Below are positions 25,266-35,121 of a stretch of DNA of 64,000 bases, in pieces. Positions within the stretch are counted from its first letter, which is position 1, and each line of letters begins with the position of its first letter. Both the position numbers and the translations under genes were made by a program. The notes beneath the pieces were generated by a model. The model saw nothing but the letters and a program-made list of their open reading frames with translations. It was not told the origin of the DNA and searched no databases. This stretch comes from Flammeovirga sp. SJP92 (GTDB taxonomy: Bacteria > Bacteroidota > Bacteroidia > Cytophagales > Flammeovirgaceae), in NCBI RefSeq assembly GCF_001583495.1, contig NZ_LQAQ01000037.1:1-64000 (forward strand), in the 5' to 3' direction.

Positions 25266-26321
25266 TTATAAATAATCATCCAATTGATAGATATTGATAT
25301 TAAAAAAAGGCATAGCACGAGCTATACCTTTTAGTTGGAATTTAATAAACTATTTGTTAATCAATTACTAACCTCATTGATTGATCAATCATCTTTATTA
25401 GATATATCCTCAGTTCTAAATGAGTTAGAGTAATAGTCTGTTCTAGTATAATATCTTTTTGATTTTTAGGGATTGACAATTATAAAAACTGTTTCAGTAT
25501 ACTCATTCCATAAAATGAAAATCTCCCAATTACATTAATTCGTATAGGAGTAATTTCAGCTGGATTTTCAGATTACAGAACACAATTCCATATAGCATTT
25601 GATGATCACTCAATTCTTTAATAAGAGCTGAGCAGGAAGAGTATAGTTAATGTGTAATACAGAGATCAACAACATTGTACATTGTTGAGCCATTAAATTC
25701 ATATCATAATAATTTTGATTCTAGTTCATTTATAGAAAATGATTTTTTATTTAAACACAGAAAAGCTTGCTTCTTCAATTATGAGTACAATATACTGCAA
25801 TGCTCATTGATTATTCAACTTGTCTTTTCACTAATTTCAGACATTAACCTTTATTAAATATAATCTGTATTATAAATTTTACTATTCAATGAAATACTTG
25901 TACTATATTGATTATTAATGAATTACACTTTCACCGTTATTTTTCATTATTCCATAATTTAGAGATTAGACAACTGTACCCGTTCAACTGCATTTCATTA
26001 TTTAGCACTAAATACAAATTCAAAATTATCTAAACTATTTATTGTTTTGCGATTACTTCGTTCAAAAACTTTTAATAGAACCACTATTAATACATTTTTT
26101 GGCGTTGTACTCACAAAACATAAATTAGAATTAACTGTGATTTATTTTTGACTTAGTACTTAGCCAAAAATACTTCTAGTTATTTTGAGTAAGTGATACA
26201 TCAAGGCAAGCTACACCTAACATAACAACACATACACTGTATTTTAGAATTATAATACATACAATCTCCAATTTTGTTTGAAGCTTTTTCTCCTTATATA
26301 AAGGGTGATTAAGACGATAAA
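25266..26321. other. Long gene-free stretch
   Basis: About 1 kb of AT-rich DNA. A MITE of family 2 occupies 26003-26163. Short frames at 25675-25857 have no support. I see no other structure. Confidence 0.5.
26003..26163. mobile_element. MITE, family 2, long copy
   Basis: It closely matches 32093-32250 (shared block TTATTGTTTTGCGATTACTT and GGCGTTGTACTCACAAAA). It ends GACTTAGTACTTA, the family 2 terminus. Confidence 0.65.
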
Positions 26322-27050
26322 TTATTCTCCAAAATCGATATCAAAATCAGAAATAACGTCCATTGGAGTGTTAGCTTCAGTAGCTGAATTATTTGATAAT
26401 GAAATAAAAATCGAATTATTAATTTTAATATCAATAAGATGCATACCATGATTAACAGTCTCCAATTCTTTAATAAGCTCATCATTATAACACTTCAATA
26501 AAACGATATTAGTGCCTATTTCAGAAATGTATTGAGTGGCTTTTTCTAAGTCATTTTTGATTAAATCACATAAAAAATCATTCCCTTGCTTTAGGGTTGT
26601 GGCAGCTTCCTGCCTTGCCCTTTTCCCTTTTTTAGTCAGAAAAAAAACATTGAATTCATTCAGACCAAATGATCTTTTGAAATAACCTGCTTTCCTTAAT
26701 TCTTTATAAACCAATTGTGATTTGAAACCGTCACTATTTCCGCCTTCTTTGAGGACTTTTCGTAGTAATGCCCGCAACTGATATTCATAATCCCCACCTT
26801 GAAAGGCTTGGATAAATAAATATTGATGATAGCTGTAGTCGTGTTTATCAAAGTTGATGCCCCTTGTGACATAAGTATACTCTCTCGCTTCAGAACTAGT
26901 GGCATGGGGAAGTCTCATTTCTTTATGAATGGTCAATATGCCTTTCAAAACAAGATCAATAAAACTGTACCTCAGGAGTGTTTTTCCCGAAATGCTTTTG
27001 GGTTGTGTAAGCATCAATAGTTGTGCTGGAGTGAAGTCTGTTAAGCTCAT
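26322..27050 (-). CDS. Conserved hypothetical protein
   Basis: A 242-residue soluble protein. The first third is helical (FTPAQLLMLTQPKSISGKTLL, then FIDLVLKGILTI), with a winged-helix look, and FFLTKKGKRARQEA resembles the end of a wing. No family recognised. It lies 22 bases downstream of the serine hydrolase gene on the same strand and may be cotranscribed with it. Confidence 0.6.
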   Translation of the reverse strand: MSLTDFTPAQLLMLTQPKSISGKTLLRYSFIDLVLKGILTIHKEMRLPHATSSEAREYTYVTRGINFDKHDYSYHQYLFIQAFQGGDYEYQLRALLRKVLKEGGNSDGFKSQLVYKELRKAGYFKRSFGLNEFNVFFLTKKGKRARQEAATTLKQGNDFLCDLIKNDLEKATQYISEIGTNIVLLKCYNDELIKELETVNHGMHLIDIKINNSIFISLSNNSATEANTPMDVISDFDIDFGE

Positions 27051-27072
27051 AAATAGTAATGATTAGGTTAAG

Positions 27073-28113
27073 TTATTGTTGTTCTTTTTCTAAGATCTTT
27101 ATGACCCGGTTATATTCTACTTCTGACAAATTCCAATTGTAACCGTTAAAATCTACCGTATTTGTAAATTGAATGACCACTGCATCAATAGCTTTATGAT
27201 ATTTTGCAATGGTCTGATAGCCTGGAATTAAGCCTGTATGTTCATAAACGTAAATGGAAGAATAAATATCTTGTTCTTCCCTGTCTTTAAATATTGATCC
27301 ATCATTCAGAGCCCTGATAAAGGTGCCTAAATCATCAGCAGTAGCCAACATTGAGCCCATATCATTTGTTTTCAAATCAGGTTCATATCCAACATAATAA
27401 CCGCTCATTACATCATCAATATTGACATCTTTAATTGAGGAAAAGGTATTGTTTAGATTCAAAGGGTCCAGAATTTCTTTTTTGATGTATTTGGCACTAC
27501 TATATCCCAAAACTTCATCCATAATATGGGCCAGCAACAGATAGTTTGTATTACAATATTCGTAGCTTTTCCCTGGAGCAAAATTTGCTGGCTGGTCCAA
27601 AATCAATGCAATATTCTCTTCATAAGTAGACTTGGGATCTAACCAATAGTCTTTTGTGTTGGTGAAGTTTGGAATACCACTTCTATGCTGTACCATCAGA
27701 CGTAAAGTTATTTTATCCGCATACTCAATTCTCTCTTTTAACTCTGGAAGGTAAAATGCCAATGTTTGGTCTAGTGAAAGTTTACCGCTTCTTACCAATT
27801 TAGCAATGGCTAATGCATTGTAAAGCTTACTTACACTCGCTATTTTAAACAATGCATGTGGATCCGCGGGAATATTTTGTGCTTTATTTTTTGTCCCTGC
27901 TGCATAAAATGCTGGCGCCTTTCCTTTTTGGTCTACATACACTATAATACCATCAAAACCCATTGGAATTGCTTCTTCAACCTGCTCTTGTACAGTATCA
28001 GGAAGAGGTTTTATCCATGCGGTTAGTATTGGCCAAGGTACATAGTAGAGTGAAATTGCGGTTCCTACAAAAAGTATTATCCTTAAGATGAGTATTCCTC
28101 TTTTGTTTTTCAT
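27073..28113 (-). CDS. Serine hydrolase, beta-lactamase/DD-peptidase family
   Basis: A 346-residue protein with an N-terminal membrane anchor (ILILRIILFVGTAISLYYV). The SxxK motif is SVSK at residues 93-96, the YxN box is YCN in YEYCNTNYLLL, and HTG in HTGLIPGYQ replaces KTG. Members are class C-like enzymes, including esterases and peptidoglycan-related hydrolases; HTG-type members are usually not beta-lactamases. First of three related genes within 4.3 kb. Confidence 0.85.
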   Translation of the reverse strand: MKNKRGILILRIILFVGTAISLYYVPWPILTAWIKPLPDTVQEQVEEAIPMGFDGIIVYVDQKGKAPAFYAAGTKNKAQNIPADPHALFKIASVSKLYNALAIAKLVRSGKLSLDQTLAFYLPELKERIEYADKITLRLMVQHRSGIPNFTNTKDYWLDPKSTYEENIALILDQPANFAPGKSYEYCNTNYLLLAHIMDEVLGYSSAKYIKKEILDPLNLNNTFSSIKDVNIDDVMSGYYVGYEPDLKTNDMGSMLATADDLGTFIRALNDGSIFKDREEQDIYSSIYVYEHTGLIPGYQTIAKYHKAIDAVVIQFTNTVDFNGYNWNLSEVEYNRVIKILEKEQQ

Positions 28114-28144
28114 TATAGATTGAAGTAAACAGAACGTTGATGAA

Positions 28145-28948
28145 TTATTTAATCATTTGGGTTTCCCAGCCGTCGTAATTTCCCTCCAAAGCATTGGCAA
28201 TTTGCATCAACTCCAAAGTGATTTTATTAATTGAATCGATCTTTACATACGTATCATCCTGTACAATCAATTGGAAATTTCCATTCTTATGCTTTCCTTT
28301 TTTCTTTATTGTAAAACCCTTATTCTCTAACTGCTTTATGCAGGTTTGCATGTTCTTTTTTTCAGAAAAATAAAACCAATGGTCTACTTCTCTTTTTTGT
28401 GATAAATCATCCCCCTCTTGTATCAAACTCATGACAATTTTACGGTTTGTCATATCGTTCATAATGTACTTATTGGGGTATAAAAATTTAATGTAGCCTT
28501 CCCAATCTTTATCAAATCTTATATTCAGATAATAGTCTTGACCTTCAGCTACTTTACGATAGGCATTTTCTAGAATTGCATTTACACCTACAGTATCACC
28601 AATGTATATATATTGTAATCTCTCTTTATTGTGAGTGAAAGTCCCTGCTGGGATAATATCTCTGTCTTTTTTGAGTGCTTCAATTATATAATCCTCAATT
28701 TTATATAAAACATCAAAATCAGTTGGAAAACCGTCTGCTCTTTCGGTTTTATATTTTGGACCTGTTATCACAACAAATGGTTTTGAAGTAATTGGAGCCG
28801 AATTTATCAAGTCCATCCTTAAAGTAACACTACCTGGCATGTTATTTTCGTAAGACGCCAAATAGGTATCCCACATTTCAGGCTGTGTTTGGCCAAAAGA
28901 AATGATAGGTAGTAATAGAATTAATATCGGAATAAGATATAATTTCAT
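28145..28948 (-). CDS. Secreted DUF695-RraB two-domain protein
   Basis: A 267-residue protein with a signal peptide (LIPILILLLPIISFGQ). Residues about 20-150 fit DUF695 (PEMWDTYLASYENNMPG onward). Residues about 165-260 (EGDDLSQKREVDHWFYF, then QLENKGFTIK) fit the RraB domain, which in E. coli RraB inhibits RNase E. A secreted RraB domain cannot do that, so the fold must serve another, unknown purpose. It lies between two serine hydrolases on the same strand. Confidence 0.7.
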   Translation of the reverse strand: MKLYLIPILILLLPIISFGQTQPEMWDTYLASYENNMPGSVTLRMDLINSAPITSKPFVVITGPKYKTERADGFPTDFDVLYKIEDYIIEALKKDRDIIPAGTFTHNKERLQYIYIGDTVGVNAILENAYRKVAEGQDYYLNIRFDKDWEGYIKFLYPNKYIMNDMTNRKIVMSLIQEGDDLSQKREVDHWFYFSEKKNMQTCIKQLENKGFTIKKKGKHKNGNFQLIVQDDTYVKIDSINKITLELMQIANALEGNYDGWETQMIK

Positions 28949-29048
28949 AAGTGCAGTAATGTTTGTAATAGTTGCTTTTTAAAATGATGCCCAAGTTAAA
29001 AAACTCTACTGATTTAAACTAATAACAACCGGTTACTAAAAAACTAAG

Positions 29049-30122
29049 CTACTCACCAACAATAAGTTTAATAATGGGCTTTAATAGCTCTTGTCTATAA
29101 TCTTCATTATAATCGCAGTTTCCCAAAACAACAGCACCACTATTCTTTTCTGGGACCATTAATAATAAGCTTCTAAACCCCTTATCTCCACCAAAATGCC
29201 CAATCACTTTTTGACCATTCAATTCAAATAATTGAAAACCCAGACCAATATGAGTATAGAGATCTGTAGATGGGTTTTGCATTTGCTTATATATTGAATT
29301 TTCGTCTTTCTTTAACTGTTCTAAAAAGAAAATCATCCACTTTGATAAATCATAAGATGATGCGTTGAGTGTACTACTTGGAGCATGTTCTCTAGTGTAA
29401 GGATACGTGTTACGAACCACCACCTTATCTCCTTTTTTTGTATGAGGACTGACTTTTAACTCCTCTTTTATTTGAAAATATCGAAAATCACTTTCATTCA
29501 TTTCAAGTGGTTTTAATATACTTTCAGCGATATAATCTTCAAATGACTGTCCTGATTTTTTCTCTACAATAAGACCCAAGATATCATACCCTAAATTACT
29601 ATACTTGTATGCTGTGTAAGGTGTAAACTTTGTTTTGAGTTTAAGACCTTCAAAATACTGATCCAAACTATTGTCCTCCTGATGATTTTTATCCCAATGA
29701 TAGTTATGGATATCGGGCAACCCAGAAGTGTGATTTAATAAAGATTTCACATTGATTTCTTCTACTTTTTTGTCAGAGTAATTCAATGAAGGCAAAAGGT
29801 CCACCAATCGATCTTCTAATGAAATTTTACCATCCCCTACTAATTGTATGACTGCTTGGGCCGTCAATAATTTACTTATGGAAGCCGTGTGAAATACCGA
29901 ATGATCAGTTACTTTATCAGTTGTACTAATATTTTTTACGCCATAACCTTTGGTATAGATAATTTCTCCATTTTTGACCACTCCAATACTAATTCCAGGT
30001 ATTCCGTATTCAATCATTTTTGTATTCACAATCGAATCTACCTTTAAATAAAATTCATTATTTTGGGCTTGTACGATTGAAAACTGTAATAAAATGAGTG
30101 AAAAAAGTAAGAATAATTTCAT
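29049..30122 (-). CDS. Secreted serine hydrolase, beta-lactamase family
   Basis: A 357-residue protein with a signal peptide (ending IVQAQ, about residue 20). SxxK is SISK at 81-84, YSN is in YKYSNLGYDILG and the third box is HFGGDKGF. A class C/esterase-type penicillin-recognising fold in the periplasm. Its neighbours on both sides belong to related families; the substrate is unknown. Confidence 0.85.
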   Translation of the reverse strand: MKLFLLFSLILLQFSIVQAQNNEFYLKVDSIVNTKMIEYGIPGISIGVVKNGEIIYTKGYGVKNISTTDKVTDHSVFHTASISKLLTAQAVIQLVGDGKISLEDRLVDLLPSLNYSDKKVEEINVKSLLNHTSGLPDIHNYHWDKNHQEDNSLDQYFEGLKLKTKFTPYTAYKYSNLGYDILGLIVEKKSGQSFEDYIAESILKPLEMNESDFRYFQIKEELKVSPHTKKGDKVVVRNTYPYTREHAPSSTLNASSYDLSKWMIFFLEQLKKDENSIYKQMQNPSTDLYTHIGLGFQLFELNGQKVIGHFGGDKGFRSLLLMVPEKNSGAVVLGNCDYNEDYRQELLKPIIKLIVGE

Positions 30123-30164
30123 CTTTAAAACTGTTGAAAAGATAATTGAATGTACCTATAAAAT

Positions 30165-31403
30165 CTAAAGCAAACCTTTCTTTTGATTTTCAATCTGATC
30201 TATAATCTGCATAAAAATTCTACCATAACTTATGTCTGATTTTTCACCCAATCTCACCATAATGATTTCGTTTTCAGGATTGACATATAATATTTGTCCT
30301 AATATTCCGACAGCATAAAAATTGTCAGTACAGTAATTGACACGCCATTCATTGACACTCTTCGGTTTCCTTTCAACATAATAATTCTTATAGTTGTTTT
30401 CAATCGCTCCATTTACAGCACTTAATGAATCTGTGTAAGCATTTCCATTTTTATCTTCATAATCTCTACCTGATTGAGTATACCACTGATATTGATAGCA
30501 ATCATTGTCCATATTGACGGTTTTGGAACGTAAGACCCATTCCTTACTCACTATTTGTTGACCTTCCCAAGTCCCATTATTCAAGTAAAGCCGACCAATT
30601 TTGGCTAGGTCTCTTGCATTGGTATTTAAACAACAAAATCCTTTTGCTGAACGGTTTTTATTATCATCCACACTCCATGAAGCGTCATATTCCATACCCA
30701 TTGGTTGCCATACTTTTTGTTCCAAATATTTCCCCAGTTCCATATGAGTAGCACGTTCAACCACCATACCCAGAATTGCAGTAGAAATACTTTGGTAATC
30801 ATGTACTTCACCAGGTTCATAATCAAACTTCAACTTTTTAAATTGCTTCAATTGATTTTTGCCATAATAGAGTCGTGCAATATGGGCAAAAGGATTTAAA
30901 TAGGCTTCTTTAAATCTTAAGCCCGATCTCATTTCTAAGAGATCTTCAACGGTTAGTTTCTGGAAGTTGGGGTCTCCATCTTTCAATTCTGGGATATAAT
31001 TGACAACAGGGTCTTTTACACTTTTGATTTTTCCTTCATCAATGGCAATTCCCACCAATAAAGAAGTAACTGATTTTGATGCTGAAAAAATATTGGAGAT
31101 ATCCCCTTCTTTATACCCTTTATAATAGTTTTCAAACAAGATAGTGTCCTTATGAATGACCAAAAAAGATACCGTTGCAGTCTCCTTTAGTCTTTCATCT
31201 AAGGACATCCTATCTTCATTGACATTTACAGTAAAAGCGGTAGGTTTTTCTTGAAAATGAAATGACTTTTCTCCCTTGGCTATTGCTGTATTAGTGAAAA
31301 ATTTGTGATCTGTAATGTTTGCATTCAGCCGTGTAACATACCTTCCAAAATGACATGAAGTGAAAAGTATAACGCTGAGTAATAGTACAATTTTTTTATT
31401 CAT
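30165..31403 (-). CDS. Serine hydrolase lipoprotein, beta-lactamase family
   Basis: A 412-residue lipoprotein (lipobox LFTSC, Cys at 17). SxxK is SASK at 107-110, and YQS in HDYQSISTAIL takes the YxN position. The domain is longer than in its neighbours and resembles the EstB/6-aminohexanoate-dimer hydrolase branch. It is the first of the three hydrolase genes to be transcribed (minus strand), 42 bases before the next. Confidence 0.85.
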   Translation of the reverse strand: MNKKIVLLLSVILFTSCHFGRYVTRLNANITDHKFFTNTAIAKGEKSFHFQEKPTAFTVNVNEDRMSLDERLKETATVSFLVIHKDTILFENYYKGYKEGDISNIFSASKSVTSLLVGIAIDEGKIKSVKDPVVNYIPELKDGDPNFQKLTVEDLLEMRSGLRFKEAYLNPFAHIARLYYGKNQLKQFKKLKFDYEPGEVHDYQSISTAILGMVVERATHMELGKYLEQKVWQPMGMEYDASWSVDDNKNRSAKGFCCLNTNARDLAKIGRLYLNNGTWEGQQIVSKEWVLRSKTVNMDNDCYQYQWYTQSGRDYEDKNGNAYTDSLSAVNGAIENNYKNYYVERKPKSVNEWRVNYCTDNFYAVGILGQILYVNPENEIIMVRLGEKSDISYGRIFMQIIDQIENQKKGLL

Positions 31404-31495
31404 TTATTTAGAGAGCTTAGTTTTTAATATATATTTAAGGAAGTTTGGCTCTTCAAATTGTGAAAATTAAATTGTAATATCAAAAAAACACAAAC

Positions 31496-32056
31496 CTATT
31501 TAAGTACAGTGACTTCTTCTAAAATCTCATGCAAGGGTTTTACTACTATTTTACCTTCTGTAGGAATCATACCTTGCCATACCCAATTGTAATGCTCTAC
31601 TACCTGCTGGGCTGTCAAATTGGGTCTTTCACCTGTAGTATGACCATCTTTCACCACCGTGATTGTATATTCTTTTGTAAGAGCAGATTGTATTGTTGAT
31701 TCTACACAAAAGTCTGTTGCACAACCTGTCACATACAACTCACCCACGTTATGGCGAATCAATTCCTCCTGAAGCTTTGATTTATAAAATACATCATTGA
31801 CATACTTATCAATCAAAATATCTTCTGACTTTACCTCAAGTTCATCTAAGTTTTCCCATTCTTCGGTATTTTTCTCAAACTCACCTGAGCCCGTTCCATC
31901 ATGCTGAATCACAAAAACAGGGTATTTTAATGTTCGAAAGTTAGCGGATAAAGTATTAATTCTTTCTACTACACCTTTGTGGTCATATCTTGGTGTTTGT
32001 GGAGTAAAAGAACCTTTCTGCATATCAATAATGAGTAATGCTTTGTTTGTTTTCAT
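31496..32056 (-). CDS. Isochorismatase-family cysteine hydrolase
   Basis: A 186-residue soluble enzyme. Asp11 in LLIIDMQKGSF and the Cys in YVTGCATDFCVEST (about residues 113-126) are two of the Asp-Lys-Cys catalytic triad; a Lys lies between them. Family members hydrolyse amides such as nicotinamide or ureidoacrylate, or isochorismate. The exact substrate cannot be assigned. Confidence 0.85.
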   Translation of the reverse strand: MKTNKALLIIDMQKGSFTPQTPRYDHKGVVERINTLSANFRTLKYPVFVIQHDGTGSGEFEKNTEEWENLDELEVKSEDILIDKYVNDVFYKSKLQEELIRHNVGELYVTGCATDFCVESTIQSALTKEYTITVVKDGHTTGERPNLTAQQVVEHYNWVWQGMIPTEGKIVVKPLHEILEEVTVLK

Positions 32057-32092
32057 TTAGATTTAGAGTATTTAGTTTTTACATTTAAAGCA

Positions 32093-32250
32093 TAAGTACA
32101 AATTCAAAATTATCTAATTCTATATTTATTGTTTTGCGATTACTTCCATCAAAAAACTTTCAATAGAACCACTATTAACACGTTTTTTGGCGTTGTACTC
32201 ACAAAAAATAAATTAGAATTAACTATGATTTACTTTTGACTTAGTACTTA
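32093..32250. mobile_element. MITE, family 2, long copy
   Basis: About 160 bp, nearly the same sequence as 26003-26163 and the reverse of 33546-33705. Ends: TAAGTACAAATTCAAAA and TTTTGACTTAGTACTTA, imperfectly inverted. Confidence 0.65.
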
Positions 32251-32261
32251 AAGGTTTACAA

Positions 32262-32720
32262 TTATAGTTCCAATGAGCTTTTATCTTTATGCTTAAACTC
32301 TACCCTTTTTTTCATGTCATGCTTAGTATGGTGTTCAACCTCCACATATCCTGACAAGTTTGAATCATACTTCTTCTTGTTTCTACTCTCAAACGTCATG
32401 CTATCACCCTCGTGATACTCATTTCCTTCTCCTTTAGTCCATTTAGTGATGACAGAATAATCACAGTGAAACTCATACACTTTCAGTAATAAATTATAAG
32501 TGTACACCCCTCTTTCAGTGATCACATAAAAGTCATCGCAACCTTCATAATACCCTCCGTGCTCATTACGTTCGTACTTCTTTTCAGTCTCATTTAGGTA
32601 GATATGATCAAGATAGAGTTTATCACCGCGGACTACTTTGGATTCAAAAATTTTAAAAGTGTCTTGAGCAAATGTACTCACTGAAGTAAATAGGATAATT
32701 GTTAATAATAAGGATTTCAT
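32262..32720 (-). CDS. Small secreted hypothetical protein
   Basis: A 152-residue protein with a signal peptide (MKSLLLTIILFTSVSTFAQ). The mature part is short, charged and rich in His/Glu/Lys. No recognised family. A MITE lies 11 bases past its stop. Confidence 0.65.
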   Translation of the reverse strand: MKSLLLTIILFTSVSTFAQDTFKIFESKVVRGDKLYLDHIYLNETEKKYERNEHGGYYEGCDDFYVITERGVYTYNLLLKVYEFHCDYSVITKWTKGEGNEYHEGDSMTFESRNKKKYDSNLSGYVEVEHHTKHDMKKRVEFKHKDKSSLEL

Positions 32721-32899
32721 AATAATTTACTTTTGACAATCGCGTAAAAAAAATGATTTAATTGAAGACCCACAAAATTAAAGAGATCCAATTAATGTGT
32801 TAAATCAAGTTTCATAACAATCCATAATACGATGTAAATCAATAGAAAATACCCCATCTACAAGAAAATTTATGTCCCCTTTTTTAAGTATCAATATTT

Positions 32900-32942
32900 A
32901 AGTACTAAGACAAAAGTAAACGAGTGTTTTGTCATAGTGCTT
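32900..32942. mobile_element. Mini MITE, family 2
   Basis: AAGTACTAAGACAAAAG and TTTTGTCATAGTGCTT face each other with only about 10 bases between, so almost the whole 43-bp element is a hairpin. It ends 2 bases before the stop of the next minus-strand gene. Confidence 0.55.
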
Positions 32943-32944
32943 CG

Positions 32945-33526
32945 TTATTCTTCCTTTTTTAGTAAGGCATTTACTTTGGGTTGAATTTCCCAAATTCCAT
33001 AAGGGAAAAAACATATTCTATAAAATTCCAAAAGAGTATCAATAAGATGGACCTCTCTTTGTAATTCTATTGTCGTTAGTGTTTTGGCCACAAAATACAT
33101 TGCATACAGGCTACTGGCAATGGAGATAGGAAATAAAAAGACTGAAATGGTTTTCCAAATGTCTATAAAATTCACTGCTCTTAACAAAAACATCTCATTA
33201 AAAATCGTCACAATACTAAATAAAAAGTATAGAAATGGGAGCAGTAAGCAAAATGAAAATAACCCTACATTCCTATTAACACCATTTGATATTAATTTTT
33301 GAAATCTAAAACCTACAGATGCAAGCCATCCATAAAAAACTACAATACATACTATTAAAATAAAAGGTATATACTTTATTAAATCATAAAATCTGAAAGC
33401 ATCAATCTCTAGACCTAGAGTTGCTTCAAGAAATAAATATACAAGGAAGCGGATTTTCAAGAGGATTAGAATTCCATACATCATCAAGAAGATTTGCCAA
33501 TGTTTCGCTCTTAATAGTATTTTCAT
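32945..33526 (-). CDS. Integral membrane protein, unknown function
   Basis: A 193-residue protein with about four membrane segments (including IFLMMYGILILLKI, YIPFILIVCIVVFYGW, FSFCLLLPFLYFLFSIV). The opening LLRAKHWQIFLMMYG recurs in small Bacteroidota membrane proteins I cannot name. Function unknown. Confidence 0.65.
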   Translation of the reverse strand: MKILLRAKHWQIFLMMYGILILLKIRFLVYLFLEATLGLEIDAFRFYDLIKYIPFILIVCIVVFYGWLASVGFRFQKLISNGVNRNVGLFSFCLLLPFLYFLFSIVTIFNEMFLLRAVNFIDIWKTISVFLFPISIASSLYAMYFVAKTLTTIELQREVHLIDTLLEFYRICFFPYGIWEIQPKVNALLKKEE

Positions 33527-33545
33527 TGTTCTTTATTTGATTAAT

Positions 33546-33705
33546 AAGTAATAAGCCAAAAATAAATGGTAATTAATTCTTGATTATTTTTTCTGAGTAC
33601 AACGCTGAAAAACGTATAAATAGTGGTTCTATTTAAAGTTTTTTAAAGGCAGTAATCAGAAAAAATAATATGAATTAGTGTTATTTAATTTTGTCTTATT
33701 GTTTA
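33546..33705. mobile_element. MITE, family 2, inverted copy
   Basis: The reverse complement of the 26003/32093 type (shared ACAACGC, AGTGGTTCTATT, GTAATCAGAAAA). Ends AAGTAATAAGCCAAAAA and TTTTGTCTTATTG. An ATAATATGAATTAGTRTTAT block recurs at 51221. Confidence 0.6.
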
Positions 33706-33739
33706 ACATTAAAGAACCTCAAAAATTAAGTATTACCAA

Positions 33740-33773
33740 ATAAAAGCCCCATCAATTCAATAATTAATGGGGC
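33740..33773 (-). terminator. Intrinsic terminator (probable for rsgA)
   Basis: The minus strand reads GCCCCAT...ATGGGGC and then CTTTTATTTGG. It faces the rsgA transcript, but a MITE (33779-33923) now separates it from the rsgA stop. Confidence 0.7.
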
Positions 33774-33778
33774 ATTGG

Positions 33779-33923
33779 TACATTGTAAATTAAATAATAG
33801 TCGACTTTTTTACAAGTTGTCTATGATCTACTTTTAAGCTTCCTTCTTCTTTATTTTTGCCTTAACATAAAAACGAAGCAAAACAGGCAAGGCTTAGAAG
33901 TCAAAAACTAAGTTCACAATGTA
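33779..33923. mobile_element. MITE, family 1, short copy
   Basis: Starts TACATTGTAAATT and ends GTTCACAATGTA, with TA at both ends; 145 bp, no coding frame. It shares interior blocks with 8934-9322 (reversed) and 25162. Confidence 0.7.
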
Positions 33924-33943
33924 TTTGAGCCTTGGAAAAGAAA

Positions 33944-35008
33944 TTAGAATCTCTGTTTATGTTGTTTTACGGTTTTTACCATTTTAGCAAAAGATTTTCC
34001 TTTCTTCCTTTTTTCTGCCTCAGAACTCGCGTAATGTTCTTGTTCCCTGTGCAGTTTGAGGTAGTTTTCATAAGCTTCTTCTGAAATATCTCCATCATTT
34101 ACTGCTTGAATTACTGCACATCCTTTCTCATGTTGATGAGTACAGTCAGAAAACTTACAGTGTTCTGATAATTCCATAATCAACGGGAAAGCATCTTCAA
34201 GTGCATTGTCTGAAGAGGTTAATCCTACTTCACGAATACCAGGATTGTCAATCAAAACACCTCCATCTGACATCACAATCAATTCACGATGTGTTGTGGT
34301 ATGTTTTCCTCGATTGGTACCAGAACCTATTTCCAATGTCAGCATTTTCTCTTCACCCAAAAGAAGATTCACTAATGTAGATTTACCAACTCCTGAAGAG
34401 CCTAAAAAGCAATAAGTCTTGTCATGCTCAATCTTTGACTTCAATTGTACGATACATTCCTCATCTTCAGTTCTTGTTATTAAAAGGTCCAATGCTGGAA
34501 AACGGTCTAAGATCTGAATTTTATAAGCTTGAAGCTCTTCGGCTGTGACTAAATCTGCTTTACTCAAAATAAGGATTGGTGTAATACCAGCATCATAGCA
34601 CAATACCGTGAAACGTTCCACCCGGTTTAGATTAAAATCTCTATTAGCTGAAAAAACAATAAAAGCTGTATCAATATTAGAAGCGATGTATTGTGCCTCG
34701 CCATCTCTACCGATCGCTTGTCTTTTTAAGGTGTTATTTCTGTAAACAACTTGCTGTATTAATGCTTTTCCTTCATCAAAAGGCATCATTTGTACCCAAT
34801 CCCCTACCATGGGAAAATCAGATCGATCTTCAGCTGTAAAACGTAGATGTCCCATTACTTCTGCTTCGAAGATCCCCTCTTCATTTTGGATTACATAACG
34901 TTCTTTGTGCTCTGAAATAACACGTGCCCACTCATCTCTATTTAACTGTGAGTGAGTTGAATATATATATGAATTGAACCCTAATTGTTCAAGTGTGATT
35001 GTTTTCAA
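33944..35008 (-). CDS. rsgA: Ribosome small-subunit-dependent GTPase A
   Basis: A 354-residue protein. An N-terminal OB-fold (about 1-100) is followed by a circularly permuted GTPase with G4 (LSKADLV), G1 (GSSGVGKSTL) and G3 (DNPGIRE) in the order typical of RsgA/YjeQ. The C-terminal zinc finger contains CKFSDCTHQHEKGC (Cys-Cys-His-Cys). RsgA assists maturation of the 30S subunit. Length and order match canonical members. Its upstream neighbour ends 285 bases before the rsgA start, with a terminator between. Confidence 0.95.
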   Translation of the reverse strand: MKTITLEQLGFNSYIYSTHSQLNRDEWARVISEHKERYVIQNEEGIFEAEVMGHLRFTAEDRSDFPMVGDWVQMMPFDEGKALIQQVVYRNNTLKRQAIGRDGEAQYIASNIDTAFIVFSANRDFNLNRVERFTVLCYDAGITPILILSKADLVTAEELQAYKIQILDRFPALDLLITRTEDEECIVQLKSKIEHDKTYCFLGSSGVGKSTLVNLLLGEEKMLTLEIGSGTNRGKHTTTHRELIVMSDGGVLIDNPGIREVGLTSSDNALEDAFPLIMELSEHCKFSDCTHQHEKGCAVIQAVNDGDISEEAYENYLKLHREQEHYASSEAEKRKKGKSFAKMVKTVKQHKQRF

Positions 35009-35057
35009 TGTATTAGAATTATATGACTTTTGATTTAATTTATCTGAATTTCAGATA

Positions 35058-35121
35058 CAAAAAACCGACAGGTACTTTGGAGTACCTTACATATTTATGG
35101 TAAGAAGAAAGCACCTGCCGG
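35058..35121 (-). terminator. Large intrinsic terminator
   Basis: The minus strand pairs CCGGCAGGTGCTTT with AAAGTACCTGTCGG (12 of 14) and follows with TTTTTTG. The inner part can fold again (CTTAC/GTAAG). A second perfect 8-bp palindrome (TATCTGAA/TTCAGATA, 35041-35057) lies just downstream. It ends transcription from the zincin lipoprotein gene before rsgA. Confidence 0.75.

Noticed and set aside
25084-25857. Two short + strand frames in the gene-free stretch
   Set aside because: The first overlaps the IS256 fragment and the MITE; the second has no start context or protein-like composition.
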